64,000 nucleotides of DNA from Henricia sp. BOLD:AAB3569 (lineage: Eukaryota; Echinodermata; Asteroidea; Spinulosida; Echinasteridae): NCBI GenBank assembly GCA_037783545.1, contig JBBELK010000459.1, positions 983,164 through 1,047,163 of the forward strand, written 5' to 3'. Positions 45,501 through 51,671 of this stretch are shown here, piece by piece. The translations under genes and the position numbers were made by a program. Under the pieces are notes generated by a model. The model saw only the letters and a list, made by a program, of their open reading frames with translations. It was not told the origin of the DNA and did not search any database. The stretch's first letter is position 1; each line of letters opens with the position of its first letter.

Positions 45501-47182
45501 AGAGAGCTCGTTTTTTTTAGCGTAACATGACCAAATTGATTAAATTACATCAAAGTGACTCATGTGTGCGTTTGCAAAGCCTAACAGCCGCCTAACTTCA
45601 AGGCTTGTGCAAGTCTAGTTATCCAGCACAGTGACACCGTGCGTATGGCCAAAAAAAGGTCATCGTTTTGCCGATCACTTCATAAAAGGAATGTCAGTAT
45701 TATTTATCTGACGTTTGAGCTGGAAGATTTTGTTTTTGATTTGTCAGGGATGTGAAGACGTCCATGGACAGCCTCAAGTTTGTTTGTTCCTGGAGTGGAA
45801 ACATCTCAGGGGCTAGACATCAGGTCAAGGTAATAAGCTGGGGCAAATCCAAGCTGGCAATGACAGACTGCCAAAGTGAATGTTATGACCCTATTCACAT
45901 AATCACATAAGGGAAATAACTTTGTTTAAAGGTGATTCCATGATGAATCGACGATTATTCAACATATTATCAGGAATGCACACCTTTTATTTGACAAATT
46001 AGAATCTTTTAATTTTTTTTCGATAAAGAGATTGATTAATTAACAAAACAAATTTGTGATGTGAATGCTCTCCTCGTTCAAAGAGTATTGGCCAGCTTGG
46101 GGGTGGGGGCCCTCATGAACCCCCCCCCCCCCCCCCCCCCACACCCCGGATCTGCCAATGATGCTTTATTACGATGATGCTTCATTTTGTTAAACGAAGC
46201 AATTTTTCTCTGTGTGAGTGAGGTTTTATGTCACATTTTGTTAGCAAATATATTCATTCTTTTTACACTCACATTTGTAATTCTTCTCAAATTTTCGTTG
46301 CCAGGTATTTTGAAAATGCATTTTATTATCTTGAAATTTAGTCATTCTTAATTTAATAGCCATCAAATTTGGGAACTATACTCCCAAAAATCTGTCTTGT
46401 TTCTGTCTCTCTGCTAGATCGGTGGACTACAGTTAGAAGGCTGCACGTTTGATGGCTCAAGACTATCTGAAAACCAGCGAGACTCACCCAGTGTGTGTAC
46501 TGTACCGACTTGCACCGTGGCATGGGTGCTTAAAGTATGTTAATACAGTGATTATATCGTAGGTGACACCACAAACTTTTATGTGTCTAGAAAAATATCA
46601 ATTGTGGGGTACCGTGGCCGAGTGGTTTGGGTCATTGACTAGCAATCATGGTTGAAAACTTGGGGTTGCGGGTTCGAATCCGGCTGCGGTACCTGTTCCC
46701 TTGGGCAAGGCACTCAACCACACTTGCTCCGTCCTTCGGAAGGGATGTAAAGCCGTTGGTCCAGTGTGTTAGGTACTAATGGTAACGCACTCTAAAGAGT
46801 ATTCTTTCGTGAAGAGCAAGGGGATTCCCCGGTGTCTCTGGTCATTTCTAATTCTTCATGGGTTTCCTCACGCTTGCAAGTGACAGTGCAATGAGCACTA
46901 TTGAGGAATCCTTGGTATGAATACCAGAAAGAAATAATATTTTTTGAGGTTCCACACCCAAAATGCACGGACAATACATCTATAAACTAATAATTTCAGC
47001 GTACTTTTTTCTTGATACTTCAGGATGCCGTGGACCCTTACAGCCCACAAGACAGCATTTCTCTGCCAGTCTACTACACCGCCGACCGTGAGAAGATTGT
47101 TACACACTTAACGGTGCCTTGCGGAGGAGACCAGGACCACTGGGTCCAGACCGGAGCGGCCTTCTTTCTAAAAAGTCTCTGA
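24287..47182 (+). CDS. DYNC2H1: Cytoplasmic dynein 2 heavy chain 1, 3' portion (21 exons)
   Basis: Motor subunit of dynein-2, which drives retrograde intraflagellar transport in cilia. Exons: 24,287-24,538; 28,256-28,354; 29,694-29,817; 30,450-30,613; 31,595-31,714; 32,415-32,693; 33,383-33,538; 34,797-34,916; 35,790-35,921; 36,907-36,979; 37,656-37,816; 38,502-38,627; 39,362-39,472; 40,915-41,152; 41,618-41,829; 42,338-42,559; 43,481-43,696; 44,674-44,873; 45,748-45,829; 46,418-46,534; 47,024-47,182. Phases all agree and give about 1,120 residues with no internal stop. Seen in order: end of the stalk helix (SELKTDLKTLP), AAA5 (GFITYLSSAPEDERR, ELAVRFGKTLLIQEMDG), the AAA5-AAA6 coiled segment (ETLAKSEGNILENKNLL), AAA6 (ISPGADPSQELQELA, GQGQAHIAMQLLHDCSR, GDWLCLKNLHL) and the C-terminal domain ending FFLKSL. 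The match to vertebrate DYNC2H1 as I recall it is strong throughout. The first three quarters of the gene are not in the window. Confidence 0.96.
24604..24760. repeat. Dispersed repeat (family also at 52,541 and 58,585)
   Basis: All three copies run AATACATCATTTGCAG, ATTTTACTTCA, GAGTTGACAA(G), then AACAAAC and a GAGAAAAATTGC-like stretch. They lie in introns or spacers of three different genes. No TIR was identified. Confidence 0.7.
25185..25352. repeat. Minisatellite of GTCGCAAGTTGT-like words
   Basis: About fourteen imperfect 11-13-base units (CAAGTCGTG, CATAAGTTGTG, CACAAGTCA) in tandem. It is open in two frames by chance and shows no family. Confidence 0.75.
25388..25510. mobile_element. 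Palindromic MITE (related sequence at 57,868-57,955)
   Basis: AAAATCGGCTAGGGGCCTGACC is mirrored by CCAGACCCCTATCCGGTTTT. The flanking TTTAAGACTGGCCAAACC also occurs at 57,918. Confidence 0.6.
26110..26400. mobile_element. MITE with GTGAC-TTTACATTT ends
   Basis: TTTACATTTAGCACGCCCTCTGTTG at the left is mirrored by CAACAGAGGGCACCTTAAATGTAAA at the right, with GTGAC at each outer edge. About 290 bp, non-coding, in a DYNC2H1 intron. Confidence 0.7.
26820..27046 (+). repeat. Tandem of three tRNA-like units
   Basis: Three units begin GCCTC(A/G)TAGCTCAGCTGG (box A). The first two end in GGTCTTGG(G/T)GAAAC without a T-arm. Only the third keeps box B (GGTCTCGGGTTCTAATCC) and a 3' acceptor-like GATGGGAA. 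Related arrays or singles occur at 38,038, 48,031, 48,256-48,711 and 51,316. Confidence 0.75.
27219..27342. mobile_element. Short MITE with TGTTGTTGCTACATGGTGCA ends
   Basis: The left end TGTTGTTGCTACATGGTGCA matches the complement of the right end TGCACCACATAGCAACAACA, with one base different. About 124 bp. Confidence 0.72.
27657..27787. mobile_element. TTAA MITE of the AGGCACAGGCTCGTCA family
   Basis: The left end follows TTAA (27,653-27,656) and reads AGGCAGAGGCTCGTCAATG. The right end reads CATTGACGAGCCTGTGCCT, followed by TTCA in place of TTAA. The inner arms are AAATTCGTGCCA and TGGCACGAATTT. Confidence 0.78.
27815..28160 (-). mobile_element. tRNA-derived SINE, minus orientation
   Basis: From 28,160 leftwards: box A (complement of CTAGACCGCTCGGCCATAAC), box B, the body motif (complement of GTGCCTTGCTCAAGAGCAC), the TCCTTCGGAAGG-type middle section, then a T-rich end near 27,815. 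It is a longer form of the 3,491 element. Confidence 0.75.
28440..28700. repeat. Degenerate AAGTCC/GACTTGTG repeat
   Basis: Words such as CAAGTCTATCACAAGTCC, GACTTGTGAAGG and GACTTCTGATA are repeated imperfectly. This is another tract of the AAGTC-type repeats. Confidence 0.6.
29025..29466. mobile_element. TIR element with CATAGTTCCGA ends, nested in an older MITE
   Basis: ATGCATAGTTCCGA at the left and TCGGAACTATGCAT at the right. The flanking sequence on either side (28,977-29,024 and 29,500-29,650) belongs to the family of the 8,611 TTAA element, which ends here in CTCCT plus TTAA. An inverted, shorter copy of the inner element is at 49,034-49,370. Confidence 0.72.
30856..31023. mobile_element. 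MITE with GCAGCCGATTTCACGAA ends
   Basis: GCAGCCGATTTCACGAA at the left against TTCGTGAAATCGGCTGC at the right, about 168 bp. The inner arms share TTGCGTAGCTTGCGCAA-like words. Confidence 0.78.
31056..31506. mobile_element. MITE carrying an internal TGTATGTCAAAAT minisatellite
   Basis: The outer ends GGGGCCAATTTCATGGCGC and GTGCCATGAATGTTGCCCC place it in the same family as 35,941. Inside, 31,145-31,195 and 31,258-31,380 hold about fifteen near-perfect units of TGTATGTCAAAAT. The units read as repeats of the residues YVKIVCQN, but this is not a gene. Confidence 0.78.
33117..33290 (+). mobile_element. tRNA-derived SINE, second family
   Basis: The head contains GATGGTCGAGTGGTTAAGAC (box A) and GTGGGTTCGAGTCCCACC (box B with a good T stem), followed by CGAGCATGCCATGAAGTTC. 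A minus-strand copy with the same head and body is at 39,735-39,880. Confidence 0.72.
33383..33538 (+). CDS. DYNC2H1: DYNC2H1 exon 7 in window, ends at a GC splice donor
   Basis: 52 codons from DGSSTEMRIQKL to HHFKEN. The exon must end after AAT at 33,538 because the next exon (34,797) begins EWEAFLG, as in vertebrate ENEWDTF. The intron then begins GCAAGT, the consensus for the minor GC-AG class spliced by the ordinary spliceosome. No GT donor near the end keeps the frame. Confidence 0.88.
33539..33544 (+). promoter_or_regulatory. Non-canonical GC 5' splice site (GCAAGT)
   Basis: Apart from the GC, the six bases match the strong donor consensus, as is typical for GC-AG introns. It is the only non-GT donor among the 29 donors I placed in this window. 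Confidence 0.8.
33785..34345. repeat. Long degenerate GAGTC/AAGTC minisatellite
   Basis: Two dense parts (33,790-33,960 and 34,150-34,345) are made of TCGAGTCCCAAGTCAAGTC, CAAGTCAACTCGAGTC and TTTGAGGTTCGAGTC units. Both strands have chance open frames across it. Confidence 0.85.
34350..34525. repeat. Dispersed repeat shared with 51,825-52,075 (inverted)
   Basis: Shared words include AAGGCCAACTGGAGGGACAC, GGAACAAAGTTG (in complement) and GGATAGGGC. It lies in a DYNC2H1 intron. Confidence 0.6.
34935..35280. repeat. SINE-like dispersed repeat (related piece at 30,695-30,850)
   Basis: It contains CACTACCCTCTCAGGTACCC, a TTGCCTTGCTCAAGG-type body and CGGGATTCGAACCCACTACC (a box B in complement). 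The piece at 30,695 carries CACTACCCTCACAGGTACCC. This suggests another tRNA-headed family. Confidence 0.55.
35941..36215. mobile_element. MITE with GGGGCCAATTTCATGGCGC ends, first of two in tandem
   Basis: Perfect left end and right end GCGCCATGAAATTGGCCTC, with palindromic inner sections around CGGCCGCGGCGTGCTTAAGC. The next copy follows one base later. Confidence 0.8.
36217..36490. mobile_element. Second copy of the same MITE, head to tail
   Basis: It is about 90% like the first copy by eye. Head-to-tail neighbours of one MITE suggest either insertion next to a relative or tandem duplication. Confidence 0.8.
38038..38106 (+). repeat. Single tRNA-like unit
   Basis: Box A TGTAGCTCAGCTGGTAGAGC and box B GGTCTCAGGTTTGAATCCC are both present, followed by AATAAGACC. 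It is the same family as the arrays at 26,820 and 48,256. Confidence 0.6.
38685..38965 (-). repeat. Inverted copy of the GPCR 3'-flank repeat
   Basis: The complement of GGAGGCCGAGAGGTGTAAC, GGCAGGGTG and TTAGATATACGGCTAAAA appears in the order found at 7,440-7,680. This shows that part of the receptor flank is a dispersed repeat that predates, or moved independently of, the cluster. Confidence 0.7.
39735..39880 (-). mobile_element. tRNA-derived SINE, second family, minus strand
   Basis: The complement of GGTGGTCGAGTGGTTAAGAT, then a loop region and GTGGGTTCAAGTCCCACC. The body (CGAGCACAGTATGAAG) parallels 33,180-33,200. Confidence 0.7.
40168..40294. mobile_element. TTAA MITE, AGGCACAGGCTCGTCA family
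   Basis: TTAA lies at 40,164-40,167 and 40,295-40,298. The arms carry AAATTCGTGCCACGAAAT and ATTTCGTGCCACGAATTT. Confidence 0.85.
40401..40532. mobile_element. TTAA MITE, same family, 106 bp from the previous copy
   Basis: TTAA lies at 40,397-40,400 and 40,533-40,536; ends AGGCACAGGCTCGTCAGCAATG and GTAATGCC-rich arms to GACGAGTCTGTGCCT. A third, right-truncated member starts at 42,161. Confidence 0.85.
40586..40829. mobile_element. MITE with ATTGACCCCTTTCGGACATG end
   Basis: ATTGACCCCTTTC at the left is mirrored by GAAAGGGGTCAAT at the right. The inner arms CCATTTTGGGAGTCAAATGA and TTTGACTCCCAAAATGACG also pair. Confidence 0.8.
41327..41475. mobile_element. MITE with GGGCGTGTTTGTTTCGGACG ends, about 149 bp
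   Basis: The left end is mirrored by CGTCATGAAACAAACACGCCC-like sequence at the right. Inner AGATCTGCGCAGATCT is itself palindromic. Confidence 0.75.
42161..42280. mobile_element. Right-truncated TTAA MITE
   Basis: The left end after TTAA (42,157-42,160) reads AGGCACAGGCTCGTCAGC. The right arm is lost after GGCGCGTGCATTGC. Confidence 0.7.
43040..43385 (-). mobile_element. tRNA-derived SINE, minus orientation
   Basis: It is the same long form as 27,815-28,160, with the head at 43,385 (complement of CTAGACCGCTCGGCCATAAC) and the body TCCGAAGGATGG near 43,250. Confidence 0.75.
43757..44085. mobile_element. MITE interrupted by a SINE
   Basis: The arm GCTGACATAGTGACGAAT at 43,781 pairs with ATTTGTCACTATGTCAGC at 44,033. 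The outer GACACAA also pairs. A minus-strand SINE (43,803-44,004) sits between the arms. Confidence 0.65.
44163..44370. mobile_element. MITE with ACTCACAATAAGTTAGGGC ends
   Basis: The left end ACTCACAATAAGTTAGGG pairs with CCCTAACTTACTGTGAGT near 44,350. The word ACTCACAATAAGTTAG also occurs at 62,941. Confidence 0.68.
45002..45219. mobile_element. MITE with ATATGGGTAATTCCC ends, 218 bp
   Basis: The left ATATGGGTAATTCCCCAAATT and right ATTTTGGGAATTACCCATAT form inverted ends. The inner GGGGTCCAAAA and TTTTGGACCCC also pair. Confidence 0.82.
46118..46140. repeat. Poly-C run
   Basis: An uninterrupted run of about 20 C residues precedes CACACCCCGG in a DYNC2H1 intron. Run length may be unreliable in the assembly. 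Confidence 0.85.
46605..46930 (+). mobile_element. tRNA-derived SINE with well-kept head
   Basis: GGTACCGTGGCCGAGTGG and GGTTCGAATCC bracket a Leu/Ser-like tRNA head whose ends GGTACCG and CGGTACC pair. The full body follows (CAAGGCACTCAACCAC, TCCTTCGGAAGGGATG, GGGGATTCCCCGGTG). Confidence 0.8.
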
Positions 47183-47280
47183 ATCCATACGGATTATAAT
47201 CCATTCTCGGCAGAATGGAAAAAGCAGAAATATCCAAGCAGGTTTGGTTCTTGGGGGAAATCCTGAGGGAGTACATGGTT

Positions 47281-47853
47281 GGATTGCAATAAAGAAAGTT
47301 AGGACGTCCTAACTCTGACATCACTAAGACATCATAGATGATTTTGTCTTGCAATAACAATTTATGTGTCCTAACTTGTGTCCTAGGACACATAAAATTT
47401 AAGACACCTAATATGTGTCGTAAGTTATGTCTTTAGAAAATTGTTTTATTTTTCCTGCTCAATTCCGAGAAAAAGAGTCTTGTGACTAGGATCAAACGAT
47501 CGTTTTTGATAGTTTGTCTGTCTTACTCTCAGTGAAAGGTAATTACTATTCAAGCTCGGCCTATGTTAATTACGAAAGTTTTCTCAATGTTTTTCACGGC
47601 ACTACCACGCGTACGTACGGTAGCAAGCAACGACCGGCAGGTAAAATGCGCATGCGCGACGATATGCAAACACACCGGCTGCGATTGAAACGCCGTTCAC
47701 AACAGTAAAGACATACAAACGTTTATGTCTTAGCTAAGACGTCCTAACTATTGGATATTGCAAGACATTTTTCAATATGTCGTAGCTAAGATGTCATAAA
47801 TTCAGTTAGGACACATGGTATTGTCTCAGACTAAAGACGGTCATATTGCAATC
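47281..47853. mobile_element. MITE with TGGATTGCAATA ends just after DYNC2H1
   Basis: TTGGATTGCAATA at the left pairs with TATTGCAATCCACC at the right, and AGGACGTCCTAACT-type words repeat inside. A related end is at 28,183 (GGATGGATTGCAATATAACC). Confidence 0.7.
47288..47293 (+). terminator. Candidate DYNC2H1 poly(A) signal (AATAAA)
   Basis: First AATAAA after the stop codon, 106 bases downstream. It lies in the terminal repeat of a MITE. Confidence 0.45.
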
Positions 47854-48030
47854 CACCCCAGAATACAAAAACGAAAACGTCACCCTTTGTGTGTAGCCAA
47901 AGTTACTGGGTCTAAACTGTAACCAGTGAACTGCTTCCCTGCATTTTAGCAATGGACGATTCAGATTACCAGCTAATGTTCAGACCCAGTTACCCTGGCA
48001 ATAGATGTCACACTTTAGTAGTCTGCACTG

Positions 48031-48711
48031 TGCCTTACAGCTCGGGTGGTAAAGCATCCGCCCAGTGTGTCAGAGGTCTTGGGTTCAAATCCTGATGAGG
48101 CCATGTGATTTTTCTCTTATTCCATGTTTTTTCAATGGTTTTATTTCCATTCCTCATTCTCAGTTATTTCAATGGTGATTAGGCACCATACTAAATATTT
48201 TGTTTGCTCATTCATGCAACACTGTTCTTAAGAAAAACCGGGAGTATACCACTGTGCCTCATAGCTCAACTGGTAGAGCATTTGCCCTGTGTGTCAGAGG
48301 TCTTGGGGGAAACCCGAGGGAGTATACCACTGTGCCTCATAGCTCAGTTGGTAGAGAATCTGCCTTGTGTATCAGAGGTCTTGGGGAAAACCTGAGGAGT
48401 ATACCACTGTTCCACATAGCTCAGCTGGTAGAACATCTGCCTAGTGAGTCAGAGGTCTTGGGGAAAACCTGAGGGAGTATATCACTGTGCCTTATAGCTC
48501 AGCTGCTAGAGCATCTGCCTAGTGTGTCAGAGGTCTTGGGGAAACCTTAGGGAGTATATCACTGTGCCTCATAGCTCAGCTGGTAGAACATCTGCCTAGT
48601 GTGTCGGAGGTCTTGGGGAAAACCTGAGGGAGTACACCACTATGCCTTAAATCAACTGGTAGAACATCTGCCCAGTGTGTCAGAGGTCTCAGGTTCGATT
48701 CCAGATGAGGA
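48031..48711 (+). repeat. tRNA-like unit plus tandem array of six about 78-bp units
   Basis: A solitary unit with boxes A and B is at 48,031-48,106. From 48,256 to 48,711 there are six head-to-tail units starting GCC(T)CATAGCTCAGCTGG and ending GAGGGAGTATACCACTGT. Units 1-5 lack the T-arm; the sixth keeps AGGTCTCAGGTTCGATTCC and a 3' GATGAGGATC. It is not protein-coding despite open frames. Confidence 0.82.
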
Positions 48712-49033
48712 TCATATGATTTTTTTCTCATACCTTGTTTGGTTGAGGTGCGAGATAAAATGTATGTATGTAGTTTATAGATAATACGTTATTATTTACT
48801 AAAAAGTATACTGTATTTGCAATGTCCAATCAAGTCATAAAATTCACTTTGTTTGACGTGTGTGTGTTTGTAAAAAATAGTTTATATTGTGAATTTGAGA
48901 GCTATAGTTGAAACCCACGGAATGGGTTTGTAAATAACTGGTATATAGTTTTGGTTGAGAAAGTTTATTTTGTTCACGTACATATTCTGATACATAGTTG
49001 TGTATGTAACATTGCCGTGTTTGTTTCAAATGC

Positions 49034-49370
49034 ATAGTTCCGAGATTGCCCAATTAACCCCACCCCCTTGGATATCGTTGCTATGCCTCACATGCTATTG
49101 CAGAAATGGGGACACACCACGCACGAAGCAATGGGAATCGGCATGGAAAGCACAGATTCATTGGAGAAAACTCAAAGGTATGTATGTTTTAGGGTCGACA
49201 GTTAGCGTAGCACACACTGAGTAAAGGACTAGTAATACAGAGATGTCATATCTTCAAAAAAAATGCACGTGCGTACTGTTGTGAACGATATGCTAATGCA
49301 CTGTCAGCGTAGCTCTCTTGTGATTGGTCACGTGGGTGTGGCTTGATTGACAGGTCGGAACTATGCATGG
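49034..49370. mobile_element. TIR element with CATAGTTCCGA ends, inverted relative to 29,025
   Basis: ATGCATAGTTCCGAGATTG at the left and GACAGGTCGGAACTATGCAT at the right. Internal CTTGGATATCGTTGCTATG and GGAGAAAACTCAAAGG match the 29,025-29,466 copy in complement. Confidence 0.78.
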
Positions 49371-49482
49371 AGTTGCAAGTTGTGTATCTACTTAACTCAC
49401 AAAACAGAGCTATCAAATTATTAAGACACACTTTATATTCTTAACTATCACTGTGGTTATTTTCAAAAAATTTGGCCAGTAT

Positions 49483-49711
49483 AATAGACGAACCCCAAAT
49501 TAGCCCGTTCTGCGCACTTCCGCATTGAAACCGGAGGCTCTTCGTGTTAAGTCTGCAGTCACATGTGCAGTATTGTTCAGTCACTGAGTGCTTACGTGTG
49601 TGGCATTTACCGGTAGGACCGATTGTGCATACGTTCATTTCCAGGTTTGATAAAGAGGTTCTTCTAACGGTCAGAAGTGCGCAGACCAAAATTTGGGATT
49701 CGTCTATCACT
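49483..49711. mobile_element. MITE with ATAGACGAACCCCAAATT end
   Basis: The left end ATAGACGAACCCCAAATT pairs with AAATTTGGGATTCGTCTAT at the right. The next inner words CTGCGCACTTC and GAAGTGCGCAG pair too. 229 bp. Confidence 0.75.
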
Positions 49712-49934
49712 AGATGCAACTGCCTTCAATTTACCAAATGAAAATAGTTCACACGGCTTTACTACTACATGTAGTTTATTTTCACACATGAAAGCACAGT
49801 ACATCTTATATTGTGGTGGAAGTAAGACATGTAGCAAACAAAATATTCCTTTAATCAAATTTTCATTATTTTTCACAATATTTAATTATTTCATGGTAGT
49901 CATTGAAACATTTGGATATTTCTTTAGTTGCATA

Positions 49935-50285
49935 TTGTGCCATTCGCTCTTTCCCACCGCCCAAACTGGGCGCTGGTACAGGCTAATTTGTTTGCCCCCT
50001 CATTGGCGAAAATGTTATACGACACCACGAGGTCACATCTTTTTCTTGTAAACTGACGTAAAAACAATTTTTCCTGCAGACATGCACACAATACACTAAT
50101 TTTATTCGTAAATTAGATTTTTGCACTGGATATATAAGCGCTAACATACTATTTATTAATTAATTATTCATCTGGCAGCAAGCAACCCACAAGTCTGTAT
50201 ATGTGTCACATGTTTCCGTCAAGGCACATCAGCCCGTACCATTACCCAGTTTGGGTGGCAGGAACGAGCGAAATTGTGCCATGTA
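49935..50285. mobile_element. MITE with imperfect TTGTGCCATTCGCTC ends
   Basis: CACCGCCCAAACTGGGCGCTGGTACAG is mirrored by GTACCATTACCCAGTTTGGGTGG. The outer TTGTGCCAT and ATTGTGCCATG pair loosely. About 350 bp. Confidence 0.6.
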
Positions 50286-50998
50286 GTTTTTCTTTGCTCC
50301 AAATGTGTAGTACATTTTTAAATTTTTGCTCAGTTTGTTTGCAATGTTTTCTTGTGCCACAGAATACTTATTGATGTACACTTAAATTATTTTCAAAAAA
50401 TAAAAAGAAAATAACACAATTATACACATAATGGTTCTTTTGCAACATATCTACTATACAAATTTAAAAATGTGTTTGGAAATTTAAGAAAATGAAAGCA
50501 GGTTTCTATGAAAACTGCCACAGTTGTAGTCGAGTACTTTATCAAATAGAGTTCCGGAGTGGAAAGATATTTCACTTTATAAAATCCCAGTATGTTGAAA
50601 GTCAAGAAGAATTTCATTAGGAAGAAATGTTTTAAATTTAAAAATAAGTGGGCAGATGGACTTGACAAATCAAAATATGGAGCTGCCAACTTTCCCATAT
50701 TTTGGAAAGACAATACCAGTAGATTTATTTGCCGACTTCAGACACATCTTAAAATTTGTGACATTTATTGTTAATTGACAAATCAGGAGGGTTTTTAATC
50801 GGTGTTGGAAGACGAGTCATTTTCCGAGGAATTTGTTGCAAATTTTAAACTTTAAAAGGAAGTTTTTGTGAATCTTAAAAAGTGCTTCACAACTTGGTGT
50901 CGGTTAGTGGATGGAACTAAATGCCAATCGAGAGCAACTAACATTTATTACGACTGGGTTCACACTAAGCCTTTTTTCGCGTAAATTTGACAAGCGAC
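50286..50998. other. AT-rich spacer upstream of the SS18L2-like gene
   Basis: No gene seen. At 50,685-50,830 it holds a dispersed repeat (GAGCTGCCAAC, TGTTAATTGACAAATCAGG) also present at 60,735-60,915. The last 60 bases before 50,999 may be the 5' UTR of the next gene. Confidence 0.4.
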
Positions 50999-51559
50999 AT
51001 GGATGGAATTAGGAGTGAAACGATGCACTGCTGTTCGTCATCTCGTCAGGCTGTTAATGAGCAAGTCGTCATCCATTTGATGATTGAAAATGACCAAAGG
51101 CTGTTCGCCGCAGTCCAGAATCAACGTGGAGTGGAAGCAGATATTGCTGACTATGCACAGGTACTCGAAGAACGCAAAGATGGTGTAAACTGCAACAAGA
51201 GAGGGTGCTGTTTATGTATTATAAAACAGCAACAAACAAGTTCTAAACAAAACTGTAGTTTGGCCAGAGGCCAATTTTATGGAGCTGTTTATAAGCACAG
51301 AAATTTGTAATGACCCTGCCTCATTGCCCAATTGGTAGAGCATCTGCCTCAAGTGCCAACGGTCTCGGGTTCAAATCCTGATAAGGAATGTGACTTGTAT
51401 TTTGTTAATAACACAGTAATGTTACCCAGAGTTATGACATAGTTATTAAGCCTATAAATATTTACGCAGCCGAGAATATCTCTAAAACGTTTTATTAATT
51501 TAATTTCTTTTTAGGCTGAAGCTTATAAGTATCTTCCACTTAAACATCGAGATACATAG
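50999..51559 (+). CDS. SS18L2: Small SS18 N-terminal-domain protein, SS18L2-like
   Basis: Two exons, 50,999-51,160 and 51,515-51,559 (stop), in phase 0 with donor CAG/GTACTC and acceptor TTTTTAG, encoding 68 residues. The part VNEQVVIHLMIENDQRLFAA aligns with the SNH domain of human SS18L2 (VNQETIQRLLEENDQLIRC as I recall it), sharing VN, L, ENDQ and further on Q and G. The second exon (YKYLPLKHRD) is in register with the family's NLIYLATIAD, but is weakly conserved. Human SS18L2 is also tiny (77 residues). In SS18 this domain contacts SWI/SNF complexes; the role of SS18L2 is less clear. A tRNA-like unit lies in the intron (51,316). The start is the first ATG in frame. It could instead be an unrelated small protein. 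Confidence 0.5.
51316..51386 (+). repeat. Single tRNA-like unit in the SS18L2-like intron
   Basis: GCCTCATTGCCCAATTGGTA (box A), GGTCTCGGGTTCAAATCC (box B) and GATAAGGA resemble the unit of the 48,256 array, with the T-arm intact. Confidence 0.6.
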
Positions 51560-51574
51560 GTGGGTGGTGGCAGC

Positions 51575-51665
51575 CGACACCGGGGAATCCCCTTACTCTT
51601 CACAAAAAGAGTGCTCTGGGATCTTTTAAGTACATTACTGTACATCCCTTCCGAAGGATGGGGCA
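51575..51665 (-). mobile_element. SINE body fragment in the last PGAP2 intron
   Basis: CACCGGGGAATCCCC, GTGCTCTGGGATC and CCCTTCCGAAGGATGG match the body of the 46,605 family in complement. Head missing. Confidence 0.6.
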
Positions 51666-51671
51666 ACTTAC

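Noticed and set aside
48200-48472. Repeat protein with PHSS(V/T)GR(A/E) units, 90 codons
   Set aside because: It reads through the tRNA-like tandem array, whose pattern is set by tRNA box sequences, not codons.
49900-50051. Minus-strand segment resembling the last PGAP2 exon (YNIFANEG)
   Set aside because: Only three or four residues match, it is not hydrophobic, and it lies in the end of a MITE that recurs inverted at 50,230.
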